Origin: Chitinibacter sp. FCG-7
GTDB lineage: Bacteria; Pseudomonadota; Gammaproteobacteria; Burkholderiales; Chitinibacteraceae
Assembly: GCF_040047665.1 (NCBI RefSeq)
Contig: NZ_CP157355.1
Span: forward strand, 372,001 to 436,000
Reading direction: 5' to 3'
DNA: 64,000 bases
Part shown: piece by piece, positions 54,110 to 62,206 of the stretch
Numbering within the stretch: the first letter of the stretch is position 1
How the letters are laid out: the number at the start of each line of letters is the position of its first letter
The notes under the pieces: generated by a model
Seen by the model: the letters and a program-made list of their open reading frames with translations, nothing else
The model's database searches: none
Told to the model about the DNA's origin: nothing
Made by a program: the position numbers and the translations under genes

Positions 54110-55327
54110 ATGAAACTGAATACTTTGGTCATGGCCAGCACCCTTGTTGTGAGCAGTGCATTAAGCCAAGCAGGTGTATTTGATATCACCACCACCTTGA
54201 ATGGGCAGGTGGCTAGCGATAGCTACACCTCGGCAGAGGATGCAATCCACACGCTGGAAGCGAGCAATCTGAAAAGCCTTTATCAGAATTACACCGGCAC
54301 AGAAGCGGTGAATGCGCAAATCAATTTCCGCGGCATCCCCATTACCCTAGCCTACCCGAATGCCAATCAAACCCTGCTGACATTGAATATCCCCAGCATT
54401 GGCGTCAATCAAACCTTTACAGGTCTCACGCGGGATGAAAGCGAAGACATGTTGGTCAAATATCTGAAAAACAATCCTGACTTGCTCAATGCCTTTAGCA
54501 AGGAAAGCGTTAAAGTTTCCCCTGTCGACCCGATTGCCGGTAATCCGAATAGCCTGATGAGCCGTTCCGTGGCCAATGACGCGGCCTTGATGTGGCAAGG
54601 CGCACACGGTGTGGGCTCGGCAGATGATAAAAACCATTTTGGTGTAGGCATTAGCTACAACCGTTTTGTGAGCGAGCAGACAGGCAATGCCAAGGAGATG
54701 AAAAGCGATGGCTTTACACTGCCATTGACCTACACCCGGCAATTTAACGAGCCCAACCATGAGCTCATCGTCAATATTCCTCTGGGCTACACAACAGTAG
54801 ACGGGGCAAAAGCGGTTGATGCTAGCGTTGGTCTGGTTTACCGGTATCCTATTCGCAGCAACTGGGTATTATCGGCCGCCACCGCGGTTAGAGCCGCGGG
54901 CTCCAAAGATCTGGCTGGCGCTGGCTGGATGCTCTCCGGCTCACTCGCATCCAGCTATGAATTTGGTTCAGACAATTGGAGCCTGACTCTAGCGAATATG
55001 GTCGGCTACTACAAAGTCATGAAAATGAAGCTGGATGAGACCGAGTTTAACCCTGGCATTCGCAATATTGCCTATCGCAACGGCCTGCTCTTTGCCATGG
55101 ACAGCGGCTGGGCTATTGGCGATCAGCCCTTGAGCTGGGAAGCCTTTATCATCGACACGCGTTATACCGGCACCGAGCTATTTAGCAATTATCAGGACGA
55201 AATCGGCGTAACCTTTGGCACCAAACGCAGCATTCTGGCCAAAGATGCCGATTTGCGTGTGGGCTTTAGTTATTTGTTTGGCGACAATGTGAATGCCTTC
55301 AAAGCCAATTTTGGCGCTTGGTTTTAG
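54110..55327 (+). CDS. Secreted or outer-membrane beta-barrel candidate, unassigned
   Basis: A 405-residue protein with a clear signal peptide (MKLNTLVMASTLVVSSALSQ-AG). Residues about 175-405 show alternating hydrophobic beta-strand patterns (FTLPLTYTRQF, HELIVNIPLGYTTV, SVGLVYRYPI, WVLSAATAVRAAGS), and the chain ends with a terminal Phe, both typical of outer-membrane barrels. The first 120 residues look soluble. No family was recognised. A strong terminator follows at 55354-55381. Confidence 0.6.
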   Translation: MKLNTLVMASTLVVSSALSQAGVFDITTTLNGQVASDSYTSAEDAIHTLEASNLKSLYQNYTGTEAVNAQINFRGIPITLAYPNANQTLLTLNIPSIGVNQTFTGLTRDESEDMLVKYLKNNPDLLNAFSKESVKVSPVDPIAGNPNSLMSRSVANDAALMWQGAHGVGSADDKNHFGVGISYNRFVSEQTGNAKEMKSDGFTLPLTYTRQFNEPNHELIVNIPLGYTTVDGAKAVDASVGLVYRYPIRSNWVLSAATAVRAAGSKDLAGAGWMLSGSLASSYEFGSDNWSLTLANMVGYYKVMKMKLDETEFNPGIRNIAYRNGLLFAMDSGWAIGDQPLSWEAFIIDTRYTGTELFSNYQDEIGVTFGTKRSILAKDADLRVGFSYLFGDNVNAFKANFGAWF

Positions 55328-55353
55328 CCGAGCTGCCCGCCCTATCTACAGAC

Positions 55354-55381
55354 AAAAAAGCCATCCCACGATGGCTTTTTT
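55354..55381 (+). terminator. Rho-independent terminator
   Basis: Perfect 12-bp stem AAAAAAGCCATC/GATGGCTTTTTT with a four-base loop, 26 bp after the barrel gene. Confidence 0.9.
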
Positions 55382-55443
55382 CATGGCAGCCCGATTGGCG
55401 CTATTCTTGCTTTCAATACAGCAAAAGGAACAAGGAGTGCATC

Positions 55444-56331
55444 ATGAGCATCAATGCCAAAGACTTGAACCAGCTGATCCAGCAAATCGGGCAATTCAAA
55501 ACCCGGACTCTGAGCGAGCTGAACAGCCAGCCAGCAACTTTTGACATCACCCGCCTTGCTGCAGGGTATATCTCTGAACAGCATTCTATTCATGATCTGC
55601 AAGTCAATACAAGCCAGGGTATATCAGGCCTATCAACGCTGGGGCGCAATCTGGCGCTGAGCGATCCCGAAAGTGCCTACCGTATGATGAGCCATATCAA
55701 TCAGCTGGGCGTGATTTACCCCGCGCAATCGGCGCGCTTGAGCAATATGCAAAGCGGCGTGAGTGAGCTGGCACAGGCGGCAAAGCCACTGAGTAAGATC
55801 GATGCCACGGCAGACTTTGCCAGCGTGAAAGTGCAATTACAAAATCTGGCCGATCAATACAATCAATGGCGGCGCAATTTTGACGCCGACCTGCAAGACC
55901 CCGAATTGCTGGCGGGCACGCAAGCGGCGCAGGTCGCGCGGTATGAGCTGGCCCAAAGCATCGCCAGCCCCTTCCACGGCGCACAGCATGGCATTCAGGG
56001 CATGGCGGCGCTGGGGCTAACGATTGATCCAGTCACCAATATGGCGCAGCTCGATACGCAAAAATTGAGTGCTCTCTGGCAGCAACAACCCAGCGCAGCA
56101 GCCGCAGCGGTCAGCGACTTTGGGGCGCATTTTGCCCAAAGCGCCACGCTGCTGACTGAGCAAAATAATTTCTTCGCCAAGCAGCAAGCCAATCTGGCCA
56201 AGGTGATTAGTTATATGGACACGAACAAAGCCAAATTGCAGCAGGAATTCGGGCTAGGCGATCCGCCACAGCCATCAAGCAGCGTGGCACGGGCGTATGC
56301 GGATTATCAGCGGCGGAATGGACTTGCATAA
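55444..56331 (+). CDS. Unassigned helical protein, weakly FliD-like C-terminal pattern
   Basis: A 295-residue, Gln/Ala/Ser-rich protein without a signal peptide. The ATG at 55444 has an AAGGAG site; the frame opens earlier inside the barrel gene. The segment HGIQGMAALGLTIDPVTNMA, then QLDTQKLSALW, is reminiscent of the G-I-x-x-D-x-x-G-x-L-x-L-D-x-x-K-L pattern in the C-terminal domain of FliD caps, and the surroundings are helical as in FliD. This similarity is weak and the gene is far from the flagellar cluster, so no function is claimed. Confidence 0.55.
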   Translation: MSINAKDLNQLIQQIGQFKTRTLSELNSQPATFDITRLAAGYISEQHSIHDLQVNTSQGISGLSTLGRNLALSDPESAYRMMSHINQLGVIYPAQSARLSNMQSGVSELAQAAKPLSKIDATADFASVKVQLQNLADQYNQWRRNFDADLQDPELLAGTQAAQVARYELAQSIASPFHGAQHGIQGMAALGLTIDPVTNMAQLDTQKLSALWQQQPSAAAAAVSDFGAHFAQSATLLTEQNNFFAKQQANLAKVISYMDTNKAKLQQEFGLGDPPQPSSSVARAYADYQRRNGLA

Positions 56332-56550
56332 ATCGAATTTACGCAGCATCTACTTGCCAAGGTGAAACACGAAGCATTGCGCACGGCACACCCTACAAGG
56401 CTTGATTATCCCAAAAATCTTCAGGAACAAACTGAGGGTTAGTATGTTTTTTCCGAATGACAAGACAAGTCGATAAGAAATACAATTGAAAGTAATGATT
56501 AAGAAACATAAACACTCAGCTTAGGCTCTTCAATCGACGAGGACTGCATC

Positions 56551-56874
56551 ATGGCAAAATATCAATTTTTCCAATTATCTAAAGATGGCAAAAAACTTGT
56601 ACGCTATTTATGCACTGATCGGGAAGATTTCCTTCCAGCCAAAGAGCTTTTGCTTGGGCAGGGCTTTGAAGTCATTGGTGATATGATTTACGCCAGCAAT
56701 GATCAGGAAGCGATCGATCATTTTAATAGTGGGATGATTTACCCATTGGCGGAATACAATAAGGCAGAAGGAGTTGGTGGTTTGTTTTATTTTGTCAAAG
56801 GTATATACGAAGAGGCCCGAGATTTTTATCGCCGCCGAGCAAACTCTTCACACCAAAACAAACCAAATCTTTAG
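56551..56874 (+). CDS. Hypothetical protein
   Basis: A 107-residue protein, probably cytosolic, starting MAKYQFFQLSKDGKKLVRYL. It mixes aromatic and acidic residues and has no membrane helix or recognised motif. The ATG follows an acidic-gene-like AGGACTGCATC spacing (GAGGA 10 bp upstream). It stands alone before a bidirectional terminator. Confidence 0.65.
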   Translation: MAKYQFFQLSKDGKKLVRYLCTDREDFLPAKELLLGQGFEVIGDMIYASNDQEAIDHFNSGMIYPLAEYNKAEGVGGLFYFVKGIYEEARDFYRRRANSSHQNKPNL

Positions 56875-56925
56875 GTATAACGCCGCAAGCCAATAGGATC
56901 AGAACTCGTAGATGAATACCCCAAT

Positions 56926-56953
56926 AAAAAAGCCACCCGAAGGTGGCTTTTTT
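56926..56953. terminator. Bidirectional terminator between the hypothetical gene and sucD
   Basis: Stem GCCACC/GGTGGC flanked by A6 and T7, between two convergent genes. Confidence 0.88.
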
Positions 56954-56977
56954 TCATTTTCTATTCACTGTCGTGAA

Positions 56978-57862
56978 TTAGATCATGCCTTTTGATTTCA
57001 GCAATTCAAACATTGTTTTGCCGATTTCAGCTGGGCTGCGGGTGTACGCGATGCCAGCTTGTTCGAAGGCTTTGAATTTCTCTTCTGCAGTGCCTTTACC
57101 GCCAGAGATGATCGCGCCAGCGTGGCCCATACGTTTGCCTTTAGGCGCAGTGACACCAGCGATGTAACCAACAACAGGTTTAGTCACGTAAGACTTAGCA
57201 AATTCAGCCGCTTCTTCTTCGGCAGAACCACCGATCTCACCGATCATCACGATCGCGTCAGTATCAGGATCGTCTTGGAACAGTTTCAATGCGTCGATAT
57301 GGCTAGTACCTGGGATTGGGTCGCCGCCGATACCGATACACGTTGATTGACCCAGACCCAATGCAGTTGTTTGCGCTACGGCTTCGTAAGTCAATGTACC
57401 AGAGCGTGAAACGATACCGATACGACCTGGGTTGTGGATGTGCCACGGCATAATACCGATCTTGCACTCGCCCGGTGTGATAATACCTGGGCAGTTAGGG
57501 CCGATCAGACGGATACCCGCTTCATCAACCGCGCGTTTCACGTACAGCATGTCAATCGTTGGCACGCCTTCAGTGATACATACGATCAATTTCACGCCTG
57601 AATCAACCGCTTCCAAGATTGAATCTTTGGCAAAAGCTGCAGGTACGTAGATCACAGAAGTATCAGCTTGAGTCTGAGCGACTGCATCACGCATAGTGTT
57701 GAACACTGGCAGGCCAAGGTGCTCTGAGCCGCCTTTACCTGGCGTCACACCGCCAACTACTTTTGTGCCGACTTTCAACGCTTGTTCAGCGTGGAAAGTA
57801 CCGTTTTTGCCAGTGAAACCTTGCACCAGCACTTTTGTATCTTTGTTAACCAAAACGCTCAT
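56978..57862 (-). CDS. sucD: Succinyl-CoA synthetase alpha subunit
   Basis: A 294-residue subunit that carries the phosphohistidine in conversion of succinyl-CoA to succinate with ATP formation. It opens [20 protein letters not shown], has [27 protein letters not shown] and the active His in [15 protein letters not shown]. The ATG at 57862 has an AAGGACA site; the longer frame to 57919 reads through the intergenic repeat. Partner sucC is 147 bp upstream. Confidence 0.96.
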   Translation of the reverse strand: MSVLVNKDTKVLVQGFTGKNGTFHAEQALKVGTKVVGGVTPGKGGSEHLGLPVFNTMRDAVAQTQADTSVIYVPAAFAKDSILEAVDSGVKLIVCITEGVPTIDMLYVKRAVDEAGIRLIGPNCPGIITPGECKIGIMPWHIHNPGRIGIVSRSGTLTYEAVAQTTALGLGQSTCIGIGGDPIPGTSHIDALKLFQDDPDTDAIVMIGEIGGSAEEEAAEFAKSYVTKPVVGYIAGVTAPKGKRMGHAGAIISGGKGTAEEKFKAFEQAGIAYTRSPAEIGKTMFELLKSKGMI

Positions 57863-57871
57863 GGTTTGTCC

Positions 57872-58008
57872 TTTGTGAGGTGTGAGGGGTGAGGTGTGAG
57901 GGGTAAACCCACAACCCAACCATCACAACCTTCTCATCTCAATAAGAACGAAGAAGGGAGCATTAAACGCGGTATACACCTCACGCCTAACGCCTCACTC
58001 CTCACTCA
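57872..58008. repeat. GTGAGG-type low-complexity repeat between sucC and sucD
   Basis: GTGAGGTGTGAGGGG occurs in two near-tandem copies at 57872-57901. A complementary CCTCAC-rich stretch lies at 57979-58003, so the spacer could fold into a long imperfect hairpin within the sucCD transcript. Confidence 0.6.
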
Positions 58009-58009
58009 A

Positions 58010-59179
58010 TTACAGTGCTGCAACAGCAGCAACGATTTTCTCAGCTGCGTCGTTCAGACCTTGGGCTGAAGTCAATTTCAGACCCGATTCGTCGAGGATC
58101 TTCGCGCCCAGTTCAGCGTTATTACCTTCCAAACGAACTACCACAGGTACTGTTACGTTTACTTCTTTCACCGCAGCGATAATCGCTTCAGCAATCATGT
58201 CGCAACGAACGATACCACCGAAGATGTTGATCAACACGCCTTGTACTGATGAGTCAGCCAAGATCAGTTTGAACGCTTCGATTACGCGCTCTTTGGTCGC
58301 GCCGCCACCAACGTCCAAGAAGTTAGCTGGTTGGCCACCTTTCAGTTTGATGATGTCCATCGTCGCCATTGCCAAGCCAGCGCCATTGACCATACAACCG
58401 ATATTGCCTTCCAAAGCCACGTAGTTCAGTTCGAACTCGGAAGCTTTCACTTCGCGCTCGTTCTCTTGTGATTTGTCGCGTTGTGCCAGCAATTCTGGGT
58501 GACGGAACAAAGCATTTGAGTCGAGGTTGATTTTGCCATCAACGCAAGCTAATTCGCCGTTTTCACGCAGCGCCAATGGGTTTACTTCAAACAAGGCAAA
58601 GTCGTTTTCAACGAATGCTTTGTAAGAGCCCAAGATCAGGTTGGTAAACGCTGTAACTTGTTTACCTTCCAGGCCCAAAGCAAAAGCAGCTTGACGGCCT
58701 TGGAATGGCTGCATGCCAACCAGAGGATCAACTTCGATTTTGATGATTTTTTCTGGCGTTTCTTCAGCCACTTTCTCGATCTCAACACCACCTTCCGTTG
58801 AAACCATGAATACGATGCGTTGTGAGCTGCGGTCTACCACGGCGCCAAGGTACAACTCGCGCTGTACTGGGTACATGTCTTCACATACCAATACGCTGTG
58901 AACTGGCTGGCCATCTGCATCAGTTTGATAAGTTACCAAGTTGGTACCGATCAAACGAGTCGCTTCAGCGGCAGCTTCTTCGCGGCTTTTTACCACTTTA
59001 ACGCCACCTGCTTTACCACGGCCACCGGCGTGAACTTGGGCTTTAACTACAGCAAATTTGCCGCCCAAAGTGTCATAAGCAGCAGCAGCTTCTTCACCAG
59101 ATGCAGCCAAAATGCCACGTTGTACTGGCAGACCATATTTAGCCAGCAATTCCTTGGCTTGATACTCGTGCAGATTCAT
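58010..59179 (-). CDS. sucC: Succinyl-CoA synthetase beta subunit
   Basis: A 389-residue ATP-grasp subunit that binds ADP and succinate. It begins [19 protein letters not shown] and has [48 protein letters not shown] and [14 protein letters not shown]. Complete and of normal length. It precedes sucD in the same direction. Confidence 0.97.
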   Translation of the reverse strand: MNLHEYQAKELLAKYGLPVQRGILAASGEEAAAAYDTLGGKFAVVKAQVHAGGRGKAGGVKVVKSREEAAAEATRLIGTNLVTYQTDADGQPVHSVLVCEDMYPVQRELYLGAVVDRSSQRIVFMVSTEGGVEIEKVAEETPEKIIKIEVDPLVGMQPFQGRQAAFALGLEGKQVTAFTNLILGSYKAFVENDFALFEVNPLALRENGELACVDGKINLDSNALFRHPELLAQRDKSQENEREVKASEFELNYVALEGNIGCMVNGAGLAMATMDIIKLKGGQPANFLDVGGGATKERVIEAFKLILADSSVQGVLINIFGGIVRCDMIAEAIIAAVKEVNVTVPVVVRLEGNNAELGAKILDESGLKLTSAQGLNDAAEKIVAAVAAL

Positions 59180-59288
59180 CTCTATTTATCCTTTGTGAGG
59201 AGAGTGTTGTCGGACAGGCTATTCCCCGCCGTTTGTACCGCATGATGAATGAGAGCACCTGCCCTCACCCACCCTACAAATTCAAATA

Positions 59289-59392
59289 CTTAACGCTTGG
59301 CTCTGTAGGGTGCACTGAGCGATAGCGAATTGCACCATTGTGATACTGGTGCGGTGCAATTCGCTACGCTCAGTGCACCCTACATCGTTAAG
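59289..59392. repeat. Long inverted repeat between lpdA and sucC
   Basis: Arms at 59304-59336 and 59353-59384 (starting TGTAGGGTGCACTGAGCG) are complementary except for one missing base, with a 16-base loop. Short outer arms CTTAACG/CGTTAAG extend it to 59392, reaching the lpdA stop. A related partial sequence (GCACACCCTACAAGG) occurs at 56383-56397. Confidence 0.8.
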
Positions 59393-60833
59393 AATGTAAG
59401 CCGCGTTTATCGCAACCTAGCGCCGCCTCATGCATCGCTTCAGCCAATGATGGATGAGCGTGAACGATACGAGCAATGTCTTCAGCTGACGCGTTGAACT
59501 CCATCGCCACCACGGCTTCAGTAATCAATTCTGAAGCGAACGGGCCGATGATGTGCACGCCCAAGATACGGTCGGTTTTCGCGCAAGCCAGCATTTTAAC
59601 GAAACCAGCGGTCTCGCCCAAACCCAAAGCGCGGCCATTCGGGCCAAATGGGAATTGACCTTTTTTGTACTCAACGCCTTCGGCTTTCAATGCCTGCTCG
59701 GTTTTACCAACCCAAGCCATTTCTGGGCTGGTGTAGATCACCCAAGGCACGTTATTGAAGTCGATGTGTGGATGCTGACCAGCGATACGCTCAGCCACGG
59801 CCACGCCTTCTTCTGACGCTTTGTGCGCCAGCATCGGGCCACGCACCACGTCACCCACTGCCCACAAGTTCGGCAATGAAGTACGGCAATCACCGTCAAC
59901 AATCACGAAACCGCGCTCATCGAGTGGCAAGCCCACTGATTCAGCAGCCAAATTCCACGTGTTCGGTACACGACCGATCGACACGATCAGTTTGTCGTAG
60001 GTTTCAGTAAACGCTTTACCTTCGGCATCGGTGTATTCAACGGTAACGTCGTTTTCACCCTTGGTGATATTGCCGATTTTCAAGCTGGTTTTGATAATCA
60101 AGCCCAAGTCTTTGGTGAAAATCTTGTGCGCTTCTTTGGCCACAGCTTCGTCGGCCGCGAGCAGGAAACCCGGCGCGCCTTCGAGGATTGTGACTTCTGC
60201 GCCCAGACGTTTCCAGACCGAGCCCATTTCCAGACCGATGACGCCCGCGCCAATCACGCCCAAGCGTTTTGGTACGGCAGGAATCGACAATGCGCCTTCG
60301 TTATCGAGTACGAGTACGTTATCAACGGGCGCTTGGGGCAATTGACGTGGTGTTGAACCAGTCGCCAAGATGACGTGAGTCGTTTCTACAACTTCAACTT
60401 TGTCACCATCAGCGACTTCAACTTGCCATTTGTCGCCGCCTTCACGAGCAATCCTACCGAGGATTTTCCCGTGGCCGTGCAGGCTGGCGACTTTGTTCTT
60501 TTTGAACAAATAGCCGATACCTTGCGTCAACTTGCTCACGATGCCGTTTTTGCGTTCTAGCATCGTGCCAACGTCAAATTTCATGCCTTCAACGGTGATA
60601 CCGTGTGAGGCAAATTTATGCTCAACACGTTCAACGTTTTCAGATGACTCGAGCAAGGCTTTTGATGGGATACAACCCACGTTCAGGCAAGTACCACCGA
60701 GTGAGGCTTTGCCTTCCTTGTTTTTGAATTCGTCGATACACGCAGTGTTAAAACCCAACTGCGCCGCACGAATCGCAGCCACGTAGCCGCCAGGGCCCGC
60801 GCCGATTACGATTACGTCAAATGATTGTGACAT
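59388..60833 (-). CDS. lpdA: Dihydrolipoyl dehydrogenase (E3)
   Basis: A 481-residue FAD flavoprotein that reoxidises the lipoyl group of the 2-oxoglutarate dehydrogenase complex with NAD+. [17 protein letters not shown] binds [16 protein letters not shown] holds the redox disulfide, [20 protein letters not shown] binds NAD and the C-terminal [14 protein letters not shown] contains the His-Glu pair. Encoded after sucB, so it is the E3 of this cluster. Confidence 0.97.
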   Translation of the reverse strand: MSQSFDVIVIGAGPGGYVAAIRAAQLGFNTACIDEFKNKEGKASLGGTCLNVGCIPSKALLESSENVERVEHKFASHGITVEGMKFDVGTMLERKNGIVSKLTQGIGYLFKKNKVASLHGHGKILGRIAREGGDKWQVEVADGDKVEVVETTHVILATGSTPRQLPQAPVDNVLVLDNEGALSIPAVPKRLGVIGAGVIGLEMGSVWKRLGAEVTILEGAPGFLLAADEAVAKEAHKIFTKDLGLIIKTSLKIGNITKGENDVTVEYTDAEGKAFTETYDKLIVSIGRVPNTWNLAAESVGLPLDERGFVIVDGDCRTSLPNLWAVGDVVRGPMLAHKASEEGVAVAERIAGQHPHIDFNNVPWVIYTSPEMAWVGKTEQALKAEGVEYKKGQFPFGPNGRALGLGETAGFVKMLACAKTDRILGVHIIGPFASELITEAVVAMEFNASAEDIARIVHAHPSLAEAMHEAALGCDKRGLHS

Positions 60834-60859
60834 TTAGTCCTACCTTAACCCAACGCTGG

Positions 60860-60908
60860 GTATATACATACAAGTCAATGGGTATGTAGCCTACAGCCAC
60901 ATACCCCA
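60860..60908. repeat. Palindromic repeat between sucB and lpdA
   Basis: GGGTATGT (60880-60887) and ACATACCC (60899-60906) form a stem in the sucB-lpdA spacer, preceded by another GGGTATAT copy. The minus-strand reading GGGTATGTGGCTGTAGGC resembles the arm at 13910-13927. Confidence 0.5.
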
Positions 60909-60914
60909 CTTAAA

Positions 60915-62099
60915 TTAAATATCCAACAACAGGCGGGCTGGATCTTCGATCGCATCCTTGATCGCTACCAAAGACAGAACCGCTTCGCGGCCGTCGATGA
61001 TGCGGTGATCGTAAGATTGCGCCAAGTACATGATTGGGCGAGCAACGACTTGACCGTTTTCAATCACTGCGCGCTCTTTGGTTGCGTGCATGCCCAAGAT
61101 CGCAGCTTGTGGTGGGTTGATAATCGGCGTTGACATCATTGAACCGAAAGTGCCGCCGTTAGAAATCGTGTAAGTACCGCCGGTCAATTCTTCAACGCCC
61201 AGCTTACCTTCTTGCGCGCGTTTGCCGAAGTCAGCGATGGTTTTCTCGATTTCAGCCAATGAGAGTTGATCCGCGTTACGGATAATTGGCACCACCAAGC
61301 CACGTGGGCTACCCACTGCCACGCCGATGTCGAAGTAGCCGTGGTAAACGATGTCATTACCGTCAACCGATGCATTGACGATTGGGTATTTTTTCAGCGC
61401 AGCAACGGCAGCTTTGACGAAGAAGCCCATAAAGCCCAGTTTTACACCGTGGTCTTTTTCGAATTTGTCTTTGTACTTGTTACGCAAGTCCATCAACGGC
61501 TTCATGTTCACTTCGTTGAACGTGGTCAGGATCGCGTTTTGCTGTTGCGATTGCAGCAAACGCTCGGCCACACGGGCGCGCAGACGGCTCATTGGTACGC
61601 GCTGTTCTGGACGATCACCAGTTGGTGCCGCAACGGCTGGTGCAGCAGGTTTAGCCAGGTGGTTTTGTACGTCTTCTTTCAGTACACGACCGCCGCGGCC
61701 AGTGCCTGCAACGTCGCTCACGTTCACACCAGCATCAGCAGCAATTTTCTTCGCTGCAGGCATGGCGTTCGCGCCACCCGCTGGTGCCGCTTGAACTGCA
61801 GCAGGCGCAGGTGCGGCAGCTGCTGGCGCTGCGGCTTGAGCTGGAGCCGCCGCAGCAACTGCTGCGGTATCGATTTTAGCGATCACATCGAGGCTACCCA
61901 CGGTCGCGCCGTCAGCTTGAACGATTTCAACCAGAACACCGGCCTGTGGTGCAGGGATTTCCAGCACAACTTTGTCGGTTTCCAGGTCGATCAGATTTTC
62001 GTCGCGAGCAACAGCCTCGCCCACTTTTTTGCGCCATGAAATCAGCGTGGCTTCAGAAACAGATTCAGGTAATTGTGGTACCAAAACTTCGATGATCAT
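60915..62099 (-). CDS. sucB: Dihydrolipoyllysine-residue succinyltransferase (E2o)
   Basis: A 394-residue E2 of the 2-oxoglutarate dehydrogenase complex. A lipoyl domain (about 1-77, with [11 protein letters not shown] carrying the lipoylated Lys) is followed by an Ala/Pro-rich linker, a peripheral-subunit-binding domain ([20 protein letters not shown]) and the catalytic domain ending with [16 protein letters not shown]. Complete. It starts 107 bp after sucA, with a terminator-like hairpin in between. Confidence 0.97.
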   Translation of the reverse strand: MIIEVLVPQLPESVSEATLISWRKKVGEAVARDENLIDLETDKVVLEIPAPQAGVLVEIVQADGATVGSLDVIAKIDTAAVAAAAPAQAAAPAAAAPAPAAVQAAPAGGANAMPAAKKIAADAGVNVSDVAGTGRGGRVLKEDVQNHLAKPAAPAVAAPTGDRPEQRVPMSRLRARVAERLLQSQQQNAILTTFNEVNMKPLMDLRNKYKDKFEKDHGVKLGFMGFFVKAAVAALKKYPIVNASVDGNDIVYHGYFDIGVAVGSPRGLVVPIIRNADQLSLAEIEKTIADFGKRAQEGKLGVEELTGGTYTISNGGTFGSMMSTPIINPPQAAILGMHATKERAVIENGQVVARPIMYLAQSYDHRIIDGREAVLSLVAIKDAIEDPARLLLDI

Positions 62100-62169
62100 T
62101 GTGTCACTCCAGTCGATTTTTAATTCTTTGTGATCGTGTGCCCGCTAAAAATAGCAAAGGCAAAACGCC

Positions 62170-62202
62170 AAAAAACGCGGCGCTCCTAAGGAGGGCCGCG
62201 TT
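62170..62202 (-). terminator. Terminator-like hairpin between sucA and sucB
   Basis: Minus-strand stem AACGCGGC-CCTCC/GGAG-GCCGCGTT with a short loop and one mismatch, followed by six T. It starts five bases after the sucA stop, inside the suc cluster, so it probably attenuates rather than stops transcription. Confidence 0.7.
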
Positions 62203-62206
62203 GCGA

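Noticed and set aside
61266..62039. Plus-strand ORF of 257 codons opposite sucB
   Set aside because: Shadow frame of a certain gene; Cys/Arg-rich low-complexity translation.
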